Notes under the pieces: generated by a model
What the model saw: the letters and a program-made list of their open reading frames with translations, nothing else
What the model was told of the DNA's origin: nothing
Databases searched by the model: none
Position numbers and translations under genes: made by a program
Shown: in pieces, positions 1 through 9,427 of the stretch
Position numbering within the stretch: position 1 is the first letter of the stretch
How the letters are laid out: each line of letters starts with the position of its first letter
From: Citricoccus sp. K5
Lineage (GTDB): Bacteria > Actinomycetota > Actinomycetes > Actinomycetales > Micrococcaceae
Reading direction: 5' to 3'
Assembly: GCF_902506195.1 (NCBI RefSeq)
Contig: NZ_LR732817.1
Span: 1-64,000, forward strand
Length of the DNA stretch: 64,000 bases

Positions 1-7
1 CACCCTG

Positions 8-25
8 CCCGATACCGACATCGGG
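8..25. terminator. Short inverted repeat at left edge, possible terminator
   Basis: A perfect 6-bp inverted repeat (CCCGAT / ATCGGG) with a 6-nt loop. No T-tract follows, and the gene it would serve lies outside the window. Apart from this repeat I see nothing in positions 1-163. Confidence 0.25.
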
Positions 26-163
26 TGCCGACTACCGCGATGCCACCGGCCTGGTCAGGCATCAATCACCCGGGACCAGAACCCGAACAACACCGGAACT
101 GGCTCCAAACAGGTTGACAGACGCCGGCAACCCCGAGAATCGGGCCGCTTTCTACCGTCAGAT

Positions 164-349
164 TCAGTAGTTGGAGGGCGGGTCCGAGGCAGGGAAGGAC
201 TCGTCCTCCCACTCATCGGCCCGTTCGTCGTCATGCCGGTGGGCGGCGGCCGCCGCCGCGGCCACTGGATCTTCGGCATCCTCGGCGGCCACGGCCTCCG
301 ATTCCTCCAGGCGGTCTTCCTCGGGCACTTCCGGGTTCTCGTGGTCCAT
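164..349 (-). CDS. Small acidic protein ending in a SFPASDPPS motif
   Basis: A 61-residue, strongly acidic protein of unknown function. It begins MDHENPEVPEE, has an alanine run in the middle, and ends WEDESFPASDPPSNY. A C-terminal SFPASDPP motif recurs in small uncharacterised bacterial proteins, which supports a real gene. The ATG at 349 is chosen because AAGGAG lies about 6 nt upstream; an in-frame extension to 406 has no such site. It lies just downstream of the benE-type gene on the same strand and could be its last cistron. No function can be assigned. Confidence 0.6.
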   Translation of the reverse strand: MDHENPEVPEEDRLEESEAVAAEDAEDPVAAAAAAAHRHDDERADEWEDESFPASDPPSNY

Positions 350-410
350 GGCGACTCCTTCGGGGGCGGGAATCCCAGTCTGGCCACCTCCCGGCGGTCG
401 GGGCAAGTAC

Positions 411-1691
411 TCAGGCTCCCCTCCGGCGGGCCGTGACGGACAGGATCAGGTAGACCAGCGCGCCGGCGAGGAACCCCCAGAATGGCGCCGCAATGTCCGC
501 CACAGTCAGCCCCGAGGCCGTCACGGCCAGGGTCACGACGCCGGCCTCGAGACCCGCGGGGCCGCGTCGCCCGCCGCTGCCGGGCGCCTTCGCCCCGACC
601 GGCGGGTCCGGATCCACCCGGACCACATCCGTCAGGGCCCCCTGCAGTGCCCCGAACAGCGCCACCCCCGCGGCGGCCGTGACCAGCTGTTCGGGGACCG
701 CCCCCAGCAGCTCCACGATGTTCTGGCCGGCGAAGCCGAAGGCCACGAAGAACACGCCGCAGGAGATCCCGGCTACATAGCGGCGGGCCGGGTCCTCGTG
801 GGCCTCCCGGCCGCAGCATATGCCGGCGGTGATGGCCGCCAGGTTGATGGAGTGGGCCCCGAAGGGTGCGAAGAGCACCGAGCCGGCCCCCGCGGCGCCG
901 AGGAGCAGCCGGTCGTTCGCGGCGTAGCCGTTCGAGTGCATCATGGCCAGGCCGGGGCCGTTCTGCCCGGCCATCGTCACGATCAACAGTGGCAGTGAGA
1001 TCCCGATGATCGACTGCGGGTCGAACGTCGGGGTGGTCCACAGCGGCATGGTCAGGCCGGCACTCAGGTGCGGGGCCGTCGTCGTTCCCGTGGCGAAGGC
1101 CAGCGCTACCCCCGCCGCCAGCGCCACCAGCACCGCGTACCGAGGCAAGAACCGGCGGCCGAGGACGTAGGCCAGCACGAGTCCGCCGGCCACGATCGGC
1201 GCCTCGGCGGACGCGCCCGCGGCGTCGAGCACGAAAGGCAGCAGCACGCCGGCCAGGACCCCGGCCATGATCGGCCGGGGCAGGGCCCGCATCAGCCGGC
1301 CGAACCATCCCGTGACCCCGAGGACGATGGTCAGCACGCCGGTCACGATGAAGGCGCCGATGGCGTCGGAGTACTCGTAGCCGCCAAGGGTGGTGATGAG
1401 CAGTGCGGCCCCCGGAACGGACCAGGCCACCACCACGGGCTGACGCGTCACCAAGCTCATGCTCACGCAGATGATGCCGCTGCCCACGGAGATGGCCCAG
1501 ACCCAGGAGGCTGTCTGGCCAGGGTCGAGTCCGGCCCGCTGGGCGGCACCCAGGACCACGAGCAGCGGCCCGGCATAGGAGATGGCGACCGCCACCAGTC
1601 CCGCGACCACCGCGGATACGGAGACGTGCCGCCACGCCGGACGGCGGGCGGTGATGAGGGGGGATTCGGTGAGCTGGGTCACGGAGGTCAC
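411..1691 (-). CDS. benE: BenE-family benzoate:H+ symporter
   Basis: A 426-residue integral membrane protein with about a dozen hydrophobic segments and the BenE look: an early SYAGPLLVV segment, WVWAISVGSG, and the ALPRPIMAGVLAGVLLPF region. BenE proteins import benzoate by proton symport, and the length is normal for the family. It is transcribed away from benABCD across a shared 215-bp control region, which supports the substrate. The start is a GTG with only a weak ribosome-binding site, so the exact N terminus is uncertain. A distant purine/uracil-type transporter is the alternative, but context favours benzoate. Confidence 0.85.
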   Translation of the reverse strand: MTSVTQLTESPLITARRPAWRHVSVSAVVAGLVAVAISYAGPLLVVLGAAQRAGLDPGQTASWVWAISVGSGIICVSMSLVTRQPVVVAWSVPGAALLITTLGGYEYSDAIGAFIVTGVLTIVLGVTGWFGRLMRALPRPIMAGVLAGVLLPFVLDAAGASAEAPIVAGGLVLAYVLGRRFLPRYAVLVALAAGVALAFATGTTTAPHLSAGLTMPLWTTPTFDPQSIIGISLPLLIVTMAGQNGPGLAMMHSNGYAANDRLLLGAAGAGSVLFAPFGAHSINLAAITAGICCGREAHEDPARRYVAGISCGVFFVAFGFAGQNIVELLGAVPEQLVTAAAGVALFGALQGALTDVVRVDPDPPVGAKAPGSGGRRGPAGLEAGVVTLAVTASGLTVADIAAPFWGFLAGALVYLILSVTARRRGA

Positions 1692-1906
1692 CGTACGGCC
1701 CCGATGTCAGCTCGCGCCAATAGGCAGATCGCGCTCATTGAGACGAGAACCAGGGGCAATCAACCCCCTGGGTCAGCCCTAGGGGAATGCCTGATGTGAC
1801 TGGAGTCACCGATCTTCAGACTGGCTGGATACGCATCTGGGGAAGCCTCCCGGCCGCCATATTCCACGGGCCGGTGCCGTCCCTCCCCGTCCAGAAGGAG
1901 AACGAC
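1692..1906. promoter_or_regulatory. Divergent benE / benA control region
   Basis: A 215-bp intergenic region without a gene. It holds an imperfect palindrome at 1765..1785 (CCCCTGGG / CCCTAGGGG) and a CRP-like site at 1795..1810. A TACGCA at 1830 is a possible -10 for benA, which would put the CRP-like site near -40. The benA ribosome-binding site AGAAGGAG ends 6 nt before the ATG at 1907. Confidence 0.55.
1795..1810. promoter_or_regulatory. CRP/GlxR-like site upstream of benA
   Basis: TGTGA-CTGGAG-TCACC matches TGTGA-N6-TCACA at 9 of 10 positions. Its core GTGACTGGAGTCAC has perfect 6-bp arms. In corynebacteria the CRP homologue GlxR binds this type of site in promoters for aromatic-compound catabolism. 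Binding here is inference. Confidence 0.5.
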
Positions 1907-3328
1907 ATGACCGAGAACCTGACTCACGTCCGGGACGTCCTCACGGACGCCGTGGTGGATGATCGCGAGAAGGGCATCATCCGGGCCAAGCGGGAGATCT
2001 TCACCGACGAAGAGGTCTTCGAGCTCGAGATGAAGCACCTCTTCGAGGGCAACTGGGTGTATTTGGCGCACGAGTCCCAGATCCCGAACATCGGCGACTA
2101 CTTCACCACCTACATCGGCCGCACCCCGGTGATGATCACCCGGGACAAGGACGAGAACCTCAACTGCATCGTCAACGCGTGCTCGCACCGCGGGGCCATG
2201 CTGTGCCGGCGCAAGACGGACAACCGCACCACCTTCACGTGCCCGTTCCACGGCTGGACGTTCAAGAACTCCGGTGAACTGCTCAAGGTCAAGGACGGCC
2301 GCAACGGCGGCTACCCCGAGGGCTTCAACACCAACAATTCCCACGACCTCACCAAGGTGGCCCGCTTCGAGTCCTACCGCGGCTTCCTCTTCGGTTCCCT
2401 CAAGGCCGACGTCCTCCCGCTTCAGGAGCACCTGGGGGATGCGACCACGGTGATCGACTCGATCGTGGACCAGTCCCCCGAGGGGCTCGAGGTGTTGCGC
2501 GGAGCCTCCACCTACACCTATGACGGGAACTGGAAGGTTCAGGCCGAGAACGGCGCGGATGGGTACCACGTGACCTCCGTGCACTGGAACTACGCGGCCA
2601 CCACCGCACGCCGCACCGCCGGGGACTCCGCCAACACCACCAAGGCCATGGACGCCGGCAAGTGGGGCAAGGTCAAGGGCGGGTTCTACTCCTACCCCCA
2701 CGGCCACCTGCTGCTCTGGCAGGAGTGGACCAACCCGCAGGACCGCCCGCTGTGGGACCGCCGAGAGGAGCTGGTGGAGAAGTACGGGGAGGAGATGGCG
2801 AACTTCATGATCAACATCTCGCGCAACCTGTGCCTCTACCCGAACGTGTACATCATGGATCAGTTCTCCTCGCAGATCCGCCACTTCCGGCCGATCTCCG
2901 CGGACCAGACCGAGGTGACCATCTACTGCATCGCCCCGAAGGGCGAGTCGGCGGAGAACCGCGCCAAGCGCATCCGCCAGTACGAGGACTTCTTCAACGC
3001 CACCGGCATGGCCACCCCGGACGACCTGGAGGAGTTCCGCTCCTGCAACAAGACCTACTGGGCCACGAGCGCCAAGTGGAATGACATGACCCGTGGCTCG
3101 GCCCACCAGATCGAGGGACCGGACGAGCAGGCGGCGGCGCTGGGCATGAACGACGTCATCGCCTCCGGGGCCCGCACTGAGGACGAGGGCCTCTACCCGA
3201 TCCAGCACCAGTACTGGCACGGGGTCATGGAGCAGGCGGTCTCCGCGGAGGAGTCCGCCGCCGAGAAGGCCGCCACCGGCGTCCAGTCAGCTGACGCCGA
3301 GACTGCCGCTGAACCGGCCTTGGCCTGA
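1907..3328 (+). CDS. benA: Benzoate 1,2-dioxygenase, large (alpha) subunit
   Basis: A 473-residue ring-hydroxylating oxygenase alpha subunit that, with BenB and BenC, converts benzoate to the 1,2-cis-diol-carboxylate. The Rieske [2Fe-2S] ligands are C92-x-H94 and C112-x2-H115. The mononuclear iron motif places D218, H221 and H226 in [13 protein letters not shown]. The ATG at 1907 has a strong AGAAGGAG site and gives the family N terminus; an in-frame extension to 1787 crosses the promoter region. First gene of benABCD. Toluate or anthranilate dioxygenases are close relatives, so a broader substrate range is possible. Confidence 0.95.
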   Translation: MTENLTHVRDVLTDAVVDDREKGIIRAKREIFTDEEVFELEMKHLFEGNWVYLAHESQIPNIGDYFTTYIGRTPVMITRDKDENLNCIVNACSHRGAMLCRRKTDNRTTFTCPFHGWTFKNSGELLKVKDGRNGGYPEGFNTNNSHDLTKVARFESYRGFLFGSLKADVLPLQEHLGDATTVIDSIVDQSPEGLEVLRGASTYTYDGNWKVQAENGADGYHVTSVHWNYAATTARRTAGDSANTTKAMDAGKWGKVKGGFYSYPHGHLLLWQEWTNPQDRPLWDRREELVEKYGEEMANFMINISRNLCLYPNVYIMDQFSSQIRHFRPISADQTEVTIYCIAPKGESAENRAKRIRQYEDFFNATGMATPDDLEEFRSCNKTYWATSAKWNDMTRGSAHQIEGPDEQAAALGMNDVIASGARTEDEGLYPIQHQYWHGVMEQAVSAEESAAEKAATGVQSADAETAAEPALA

Positions 3329-3362
3329 CCAAGACCACCAAGACCTGCGAGGAGCTGCTTTC

Positions 3363-3899
3363 ATGACCACCACTGCCACCGCGGTGCCCACCGTCAAGAC
3401 CACTGAGGACATCATCACCCTCGAGACCGTCCGCGCCTTCCTCTACCGGGAGGCCCGGCTGCTGGACGACCGGCAGTTCGACGAGTGGCTCGAGTGCTAC
3501 CACCCGGACTCCGAGTTCTGGATGCCGGCCTGGGATGACAACGACGAGCTGACCGAGGACCCTCAGTCCGAGATCTCCCTGATCTACTACGAGAACCGGG
3601 GCGGGATCGAGGACCGGGTCTTCCGCATCAAGACCGACCGCTCCTCCGCCACGTCCATGCCGGACCCGCGCACCGGGCACAACATCACGGACGTGGAGCT
3701 GATGGAGCGGGACGGGGACACCGTGAGGGTCCGCTTCAACTGGTTCACGCTGTACTACCGCTATCAGTCCACGGACACGTACTTCGGCACCAGCCACTAC
3801 ACGATCGACCTCTCGGGGCCCGAGCCGGTCATCCTCGCCAAGAAGGTCGTGTTGAAGAACGACTACATCCACCACGTGGTGGACATCTACATGATCTGA
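3363..3899 (+). CDS. benB: Benzoate 1,2-dioxygenase, small (beta) subunit
   Basis: A 178-residue beta subunit of the ring-hydroxylating dioxygenase, SnoaL/NTF2-like fold, length normal. Typical family features are the early YREARLLDDRQFDEWL stretch, the HPDSEFWMPAW segment, and a C terminus rich in aromatic residues (KNDYIHHVVDIYMI). It has no cofactor and shapes the alpha3beta3 complex. It starts 34 nt after benA with an AGGAGCTG site and continues the benABCD operon. Confidence 0.94.
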   Translation: MTTTATAVPTVKTTEDIITLETVRAFLYREARLLDDRQFDEWLECYHPDSEFWMPAWDDNDELTEDPQSEISLIYYENRGGIEDRVFRIKTDRSSATSMPDPRTGHNITDVELMERDGDTVRVRFNWFTLYYRYQSTDTYFGTSHYTIDLSGPEPVILAKKVVLKNDYIHHVVDIYMI

Positions 3900-3978
3900 G
3901 CCCCGGCCGCACACCGGACGTCAGACACCCACCACCAGATTCAAACCGGATCCACCCGGATCCATCCAGGAGGACACC

Positions 3979-5649
3979 ATGGGCCATCAAGTAGCCCTCA
4001 GCTTCGAGGACGGCGTGACGAAGGTCGTCAAGGTCGGCGACTTCGAGACCATCATGGACGCCGCGTACAAGGCACGCATCAACATCCCCTCGGACTGCCG
4101 GGACGGGGCCTGCGGGACGTGCAAGTCGTTCTGCGACTCCGGGACCTTCGACCCGGGCGACTTCATCGACGACGCCCTGACGGAGGACGAGCTGGAGAAG
4201 GGATACCTGCTGACCTGCCAGGCCGTCCCGGAGTCGGACATGATGATCCAGGTCCCGGCCACGGCGGAGTCCGCCAAGACCTCGGCCGCCGCGTTCACCT
4301 CGACCCTGAGCCGGCTGGACAAGCACTCCGAGTCCACCATCTCCTTCACCCTGGACGTGCAGGACCGCGAGGAGCTGGCGTTCCTGCCGGGACAGTACGT
4401 GAACATCAAGGTGCCCGGCACGGACGCCGAGCGCTCCTACTCCTTCAGCACCGGCCCGGACGAGGACCACTCCTCCTTCATGGTGCGCATCACCCCGCAG
4501 GGGGCCATGTCCGAGTACCTGCGGGATCGCGCCGCGGTGGGGGACGCCATCGAGTTCACCGGTCCCTACGGCTCGTTCTTCCTGCGCGAGCCCCAGCGTC
4601 CGCTGCTGCTGCTGGCCGGCGGCACCGGCCTGGCGCCGCTCATGTCCATCCTGGAGAAGCTCAGCGCCAACCCGCCGGCCCACCCCGTGCACCTGATCTA
4701 CGGGGTGAGCCGCGAGGCGGACATCGTGGGCCTGGACTGGCTGAGCGCCTACGAGGAGCGGCTGCCGCAGTTCACCTGGGACCTCATCGCCTCTGAGGAG
4801 GGCACCTCCGCGCCCCACACTGGCTACGTCACCCAGATCATCGAGCCGCAGCACCTGAATGACGGCGATGTGGACGTGTACCTGTGCGGTCCGCCGCCCA
4901 TGGTCAACGCGGTGGCGACATGGCTGGAGACCGAGGGCGTGGAACCGGCGAACTTCTACTTCGAGCGGTTCGCTCCCAAGGAGGCCACCGGCGGCGACGC
5001 CGAGACCGGCGCCCCGGCGTCCGCGGAGCAGGTCGAGTCCGCCGGGGACACCCTGTCCCGCTCCGAGGCCGTCTCCTCGATGACCACCGGGCGGCTGTCC
5101 TTCCGCAAGGAGGACAGCTACGCGCAGCTGGACGCCCGGATGGGCCTTGAGCTGGCCATCACGGAGCTGATGTTCGGCCGGCTCACGGACGAGCAGCTGC
5201 AGCAGTTCCGCCGGCTGGCCGAGGCCACCGCGGCCTGCGTGGGGGACGGAACGGTCACGGACCCGGAGGAGTACGTGAAGACCAACGAGGCCTTCCACGA
5301 GTACCTCTTCACCATCTCGGAGAACCCGGTCCTGCTGGAGTCCTACCGCCGGCTGGACCTCAGCGAGCAGATGTTCGCCACGTTCGAGCAGGGCACGGAG
5401 ATCTTCGCCCGGGTGTCCCAGGACCACGTGGACGTGGTCCAGGCCTTCGAGGACGGGGGCCAGGAGGACAAGGAGAGAGCCCGGGAGATCGTCATGGCCC
5501 ACGCCAAGGACGCCAAGGGCACCATGGCCACGGCCATCGACGCCATGGAGGCCGGCTCCGGTCCGGCTCCCGGTAGCGGTCCGGCCCAGGGGCACGACGC
5601 CGGCCAGGCGCCTGCCGCGGCAGCCGCGCCCTCCCGGGCGGTCGCCTGA
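3979..5649 (+). CDS. benC: Benzoate dioxygenase reductase with C-terminal FCD-like domain
   Basis: A 556-residue electron-transfer component, about 200 residues longer than classical BenC (near 340). Residues 1-95 are a plant-type ferredoxin with C40, C45, C48 and C80. Residues 105-330 are the FAD/NADH reductase (RSYSFS at 152-157, AGGTGLAP near 213-220, YLCGPPPM at 301-308). After an Ala/Glu-rich linker, residues about 385-520 look like the FCD effector domain of FadR-type regulators: N436...H440 (NEAFH), H483 (SQDHVDVV) and H508 (VMAHAKD) match its metal-ligand pattern with Asn for the usual Asp. The tail is Ala/Gly/Pro-rich. The stop overlaps the benD start by 1 nt. Electron transfer is certain in kind; the role of the extra domain is unknown. 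Confidence 0.92.
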   Translation: MGHQVALSFEDGVTKVVKVGDFETIMDAAYKARINIPSDCRDGACGTCKSFCDSGTFDPGDFIDDALTEDELEKGYLLTCQAVPESDMMIQVPATAESAKTSAAAFTSTLSRLDKHSESTISFTLDVQDREELAFLPGQYVNIKVPGTDAERSYSFSTGPDEDHSSFMVRITPQGAMSEYLRDRAAVGDAIEFTGPYGSFFLREPQRPLLLLAGGTGLAPLMSILEKLSANPPAHPVHLIYGVSREADIVGLDWLSAYEERLPQFTWDLIASEEGTSAPHTGYVTQIIEPQHLNDGDVDVYLCGPPPMVNAVATWLETEGVEPANFYFERFAPKEATGGDAETGAPASAEQVESAGDTLSRSEAVSSMTTGRLSFRKEDSYAQLDARMGLELAITELMFGRLTDEQLQQFRRLAEATAACVGDGTVTDPEEYVKTNEAFHEYLFTISENPVLLESYRRLDLSEQMFATFEQGTEIFARVSQDHVDVVQAFEDGGQEDKERAREIVMAHAKDAKGTMATAIDAMEAGSGPAPGSGPAQGHDAGQAPAAAAAPSRAVA

Positions 5650-6476
5650 TGGCCGCCCCCTACGCGGGCCAGTTCATCACCCCGGGGCGCTTCGCAGGCA
5701 AGGTCGCGGTGGTCACCGGGGCGGGTCAGGGGATCGGTCGGAAGGTGGCCGAGCGGATCGCCGCGGAGGGCGGAACTGTGGTGCTCGTGGATCGCGCCGA
5801 GCTGGTCCACGAGGTGGCCGCCGGGATCTCCGAGCGGGAGGAGTCCACCGGGTCCGGGGGATCGGCCGCCGCCGTCACGGCCGACCTGGAGTCGTTCGAC
5901 GGGGCCCAATCGGCCGTGGACGCGGTGCTGGCCACGCATGGGCGGGTGGACGTGCTGGTGAACAACGTGGGCGGGGCCATCTGGATGCGACCGTTCGAGA
6001 CGTTCAGCGCCGAACAGATCCAGCACGAGGTCACCCGGTCCCTGTTCCCCACTCTGTGGATGTGCCGGGCCGTGCTGCCCGCCATGCTCGAGGCGGGCCA
6101 AGGCACCATGGTCAATGTCTCCTCCAACGCCACCCGCGGCATCAACCGGGTGCCCTACTCCGCGGCCAAGGGCGGGGTGAACGGCATCACCCAGGCGCTC
6201 GCCATGGAGACCGCGGAGCGCGGAATCCGGGTGGTGGCCACGGCCCCCGGCGGCACCCAGGCCCCACCCCGCACCGTCCAGCGCGGCCCCGGCCCGGACG
6301 GCGAACGGGAGGAGCGGTGGGTCCAGGACGTGGTGGACCAGGTGACCGAGTCCTCGTTCATGAAGCGCTACGGCACCCTGGACGAGCAAGCGGCACCGAT
6401 CGTCTTCCTGGCCTCGGACGAGGCGTCCTATGCCACCGGGAGCATCCTGCCGGTGGCCGGCGGCGATCTCGGCTGA
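5649..6476 (+). CDS. benD: 1,6-Dihydroxycyclohexa-2,4-diene-1-carboxylate dehydrogenase
   Basis: A 275-residue short-chain dehydrogenase that oxidises and decarboxylates the benzoate cis-diol to catechol with NAD+. It shows the nucleotide motif TGAGQGIG near residue 24, NNVGG in place of the usual NNAG (seen in BenD/XylL), and the catalytic S...YSAAKGG. The start codon overlaps the benC stop (TGATG), indicating translational coupling. Last structural gene of the operon; no catA follows in this window, so catechol cleavage must be encoded elsewhere. Confidence 0.92.
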   Translation: MAAPYAGQFITPGRFAGKVAVVTGAGQGIGRKVAERIAAEGGTVVLVDRAELVHEVAAGISEREESTGSGGSAAAVTADLESFDGAQSAVDAVLATHGRVDVLVNNVGGAIWMRPFETFSAEQIQHEVTRSLFPTLWMCRAVLPAMLEAGQGTMVNVSSNATRGINRVPYSAAKGGVNGITQALAMETAERGIRVVATAPGGTQAPPRTVQRGPGPDGEREERWVQDVVDQVTESSFMKRYGTLDEQAAPIVFLASDEASYATGSILPVAGGDLG

Positions 6477-6553
6477 GCCCGGCTCGGAACGGCCGGCCGG
6501 CAGAGGCGTTGTCCCACCGAGCTCCCTGGGGACGGCTCAGTAGACTCGCGCCC

Positions 6554-9427
6554 ATGATCACTGGCCATCACGCCGGTGCCGAGTTGCCGCTCGTCGGCCG
6601 GGCCCCGGTCCTCGACGGATTGACCGAGGCGCTGGACCTGGCGCGAGGGGGGACCGTGCGGACGGTGGTGCTCAGCGGCCCCACCGGGTCCGGGAAGACC
6701 GCCACGCTGGACCACTTCCTGCAGCACTGCCGAGCCGTGGTGCCGGACGTGCAGCAGATGACCGCGGCCGGGGATGTGTGGGAGAGCGAGTTGCCCCTGT
6801 CCGGGTATTCGCAGTTGATGCACCGGGAGCCGCTGCGTTCCTCCAAGGGCGTCGAGGGGGCCGTGCTGCCCCGGCCGGAGTCCGGGATGGACCTCACCCC
6901 GGCGCGGGCGGCCAACTTCGCCGACACCCTGGCCGCGCACATCACGGCCCTGCAGTCCCGCTCCTGTGTGGTGGTGGCCATCGACGACGTGCACCTGCTG
7001 GACGAGCAGAGCCTGCGAGTGCTGCTGTTCGGCCTGCGCCGCACGCACCGGCAGAGAGTCCTGTTCGTCCTCACCCTGGACCATGCCCGCGCCCACGGCG
7101 TTCCCCCGGGGCTGCTGGACCTGTTGAACAGCCACCGGGTCGGGCACCTCCAGCTGGAGCCGTTGGATGCCGAGGACGTGCGGGAGCTCGCGCGCCGGCG
7201 GTTCTCCATCGACCTTGGGGCCACCGCCGCCCACGGTCTGGTCCGGCACACCCGGGGGATGCCCCAGGCAATCGTGGAGCTGCTGGCCGAGTTGCCGAGG
7301 GAGACATGGCAGTCCTGGTTTCCGAGCCTGCCCGCCAGCTCGCGGATGCTGGCCCGGGTGCGGGGCCTCCTCGAGACCGCCTCGGAGGACCTGGTCTGTG
7401 TGGCCGAGGCGGTGGCGGTCCTGGGAGGGGCCGCCACCGCGGATGCGGTCGCGCATGTCAGTGGCGTGGAGGCCCTGATGGACGCCCTGGATGAGGGGCA
7501 CCGGGTGCGGCTGCTGCGCCTGGCCGTCGACCCGACCACGGCCCGGGTGGAGTTGATGGAGCCGGGCGCCGCCGAGGCTGTCTATGGCCAGCTGGCACCC
7601 AGCCGCAGCCAGGCACTGCACTGCCGTGCGGCCGGCGTCGTGCCCCAGGAACGGGACCGACTCGGTCACCGGGCGGCCGCCACCCTGGGGGTGGACGAGG
7701 GCCTGGCGATGGAGCTCGAGGAGTTCGTGCGCCGGCGGGCGTTGGTGGGTGCCTGGAGTGACGTGGCCGTCTCCCTGTTCGCCGCGTCCCGGTTGTCCGC
7801 CGATCCCCGGTCGCGGAGCGAGCGACTGCTGCGGGGTGTGGACGCGCTCGTGGCTTCGGGGAACATCGCCGAGGCCCAGATGTGGTCCTCGGCCGTGGAG
7901 GACATGCCCCCGTCCTCCCTGCGATCCTCCGTGCTGGGCTACCTGTCCACTGCCTCCGGACACAACAACGGTGCCCGGACGCAACTGGAACAGGCCTGGG
8001 CGGACAGCGATCCCGAGCGGGAGCCCGCCGCCGCGGCCGCCGTGGCCCAGCGGATGGTGCTGCACGGGGTGGCGTCCTGGGATGGGCCCACCATGGGCCT
8101 CTGGGCCGAGCGGGCCATGACCCTGACCGCTCCCGGCACCCCGGCACACATCGAGTCCGAGGCGATCTACGGACTGGGCCTCTACGCCCAGGGGCGCACG
8201 GTCGAGGCGGAGCGCAGCTATGAACGGGCCTTCGGGCACGTGGCCGAGAACGCCCAGAAGCAGCGGATCCAGATGGGCTCGGCCTGGCTGGCGTTGCGGA
8301 CGGACCAGGTGGAGACCGCCCTGGTGAACTTCGAGGCGGCCGTACCCACGGAGCAGCGTGGCGGTTCGCTGCGGATCTCCCTGTGGGCCGAGGCCTGGCT
8401 GGCTCGGACCCAGCTCACCCTGGGCGACTGGGATGCCGCGGCCGCCACGGTCTCCCGCGCCGCCGTGCGGCTGGAGACCTCGCGAATGCCGTTGATCCGC
8501 CCCCTCCTCTACTGGACCGCCGCCGAGCTGTGGTCCATGCGGGGGGACTGGGAGCGGGCCCGGCGTTACGTCTCCCTGGCCGGGGTGCAGCCGGGGACCT
8601 ATCGGGCCATGCAGGTGCCGTCCATCCTGGCGCGGGCGCGCTTCCACGAGGCGCGCGCGGATTATGCCAGCGCCCTGGACGCCCTGGAGTCACTCGTGGA
8701 GATCGACCCGTGGACCAAGGACCGCGTGTCCTTCTGGCCCTGGCAGGACACCTACGTCAATGCACTCGTCATGACCAACATGGTCGATGAGGCGGACCGG
8801 TTCCTCACCGGTTTCGAGGCCATCCGCCGGGAGAAGCCGGTGCCGTCCGACCTGGCCCGGATGGCCTGGGCCCGGGGCCGGATCACGGCCGCGCAAGGAG
8901 ATCCGGGCGCGGCCCGCGAACACTTCGAGGCCGCACTCGGGCACCTGCGCGGTCTGCAACGGCCGTACCTGCGGGCCCGCGTCAGCTTCGCCTTCGGCCA
9001 GAGCATGCGCCGTGCCGGCAAGCGTGGACTGGCCTCCTCTGTGCTGCACTCCGCCAGGGCCCTGTATGACAGCCTGGGTGCCACCACTTACGTGGAACGG
9101 TGCGACCGGGAGCTGCAGGCCAGCGGTGTGGACGTCGGTCTCATGGGGGACCCTTTGGCCGCCGGGGCCGCTGGGGTCGCCGGGGCCGGCGGCCCCACGT
9201 GGTTCGAGTCCGGCGGTTCGACCGGAGCCGAGCGCACCTCCGTGGAGCTGACCGCGCAGGAGCGGGCCGTGGCCGGACTGGTGGCCTCCGGGGCCACCAA
9301 CCGAGAGGCGGCCCAGACGCTCTTCCTCGCCGAGAAGACCGTCCAGTACCACCTGACTCGGATCTACCGGAAGCTGGGCATCCGTTCCCGCAGCGCGCTC
9401 GCCGCGCGCTACCGCCCCAGCGGCTGA
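6554..9427 (+). CDS. LAL-type LuxR-family transcriptional activator (BenR-like)
   Basis: A 957-residue regulator with an N-terminal AAA ATPase (Walker A GPTGSGKT at 42-49, Walker B region VVVAIDDVHLL), a long helical TPR-like middle rich in Ala, Leu and Trp, and a C-terminal LuxR helix-turn-helix (residues about 895-957, ELTAQERAVAGLVASG to VQYHLTRIYRKL). Actinobacterial benzoate operons are known to be controlled by a LuxR-type BenR of this architecture, so it probably activates benABCD in response to benzoate. ATG 6554 is chosen because TAGACT lies 7 nt before it, fitting a leaderless message; a longer frame from 6056 overlaps benD. The 3' end overlaps the convergent transporter gene by 19 bp. 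Confidence 0.85.
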   Translation: MITGHHAGAELPLVGRAPVLDGLTEALDLARGGTVRTVVLSGPTGSGKTATLDHFLQHCRAVVPDVQQMTAAGDVWESELPLSGYSQLMHREPLRSSKGVEGAVLPRPESGMDLTPARAANFADTLAAHITALQSRSCVVVAIDDVHLLDEQSLRVLLFGLRRTHRQRVLFVLTLDHARAHGVPPGLLDLLNSHRVGHLQLEPLDAEDVRELARRRFSIDLGATAAHGLVRHTRGMPQAIVELLAELPRETWQSWFPSLPASSRMLARVRGLLETASEDLVCVAEAVAVLGGAATADAVAHVSGVEALMDALDEGHRVRLLRLAVDPTTARVELMEPGAAEAVYGQLAPSRSQALHCRAAGVVPQERDRLGHRAAATLGVDEGLAMELEEFVRRRALVGAWSDVAVSLFAASRLSADPRSRSERLLRGVDALVASGNIAEAQMWSSAVEDMPPSSLRSSVLGYLSTASGHNNGARTQLEQAWADSDPEREPAAAAAVAQRMVLHGVASWDGPTMGLWAERAMTLTAPGTPAHIESEAIYGLGLYAQGRTVEAERSYERAFGHVAENAQKQRIQMGSAWLALRTDQVETALVNFEAAVPTEQRGGSLRISLWAEAWLARTQLTLGDWDAAAATVSRAAVRLETSRMPLIRPLLYWTAAELWSMRGDWERARRYVSLAGVQPGTYRAMQVPSILARARFHEARADYASALDALESLVEIDPWTKDRVSFWPWQDTYVNALVMTNMVDEADRFLTGFEAIRREKPVPSDLARMAWARGRITAAQGDPGAAREHFEAALGHLRGLQRPYLRARVSFAFGQSMRRAGKRGLASSVLHSARALYDSLGATTYVERCDRELQASGVDVGLMGDPLAAGAAGVAGAGGPTWFESGGSTGAERTSVELTAQERAVAGLVASGATNREAAQTLFLAEKTVQYHLTRIYRKLGIRSRSALAARYRPSG

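Noticed and set aside
55-1635. Long open frame (526 codons) on the same strand as benE in another frame
   Set aside because: Arg/Gly/Pro-rich translation without any family motif; a shadow of the BenE-type gene caused by high GC.
1765-1785. GGTCAGCCC within the ben control region as an eighth GntR operator
   Set aside because: It differs from the GGTCWGWCC core at a position fixed in the other copies, and the surrounding CCCCTGGG/CCCTAGGGG palindrome suggests a different protein. Left out of the regulon count.
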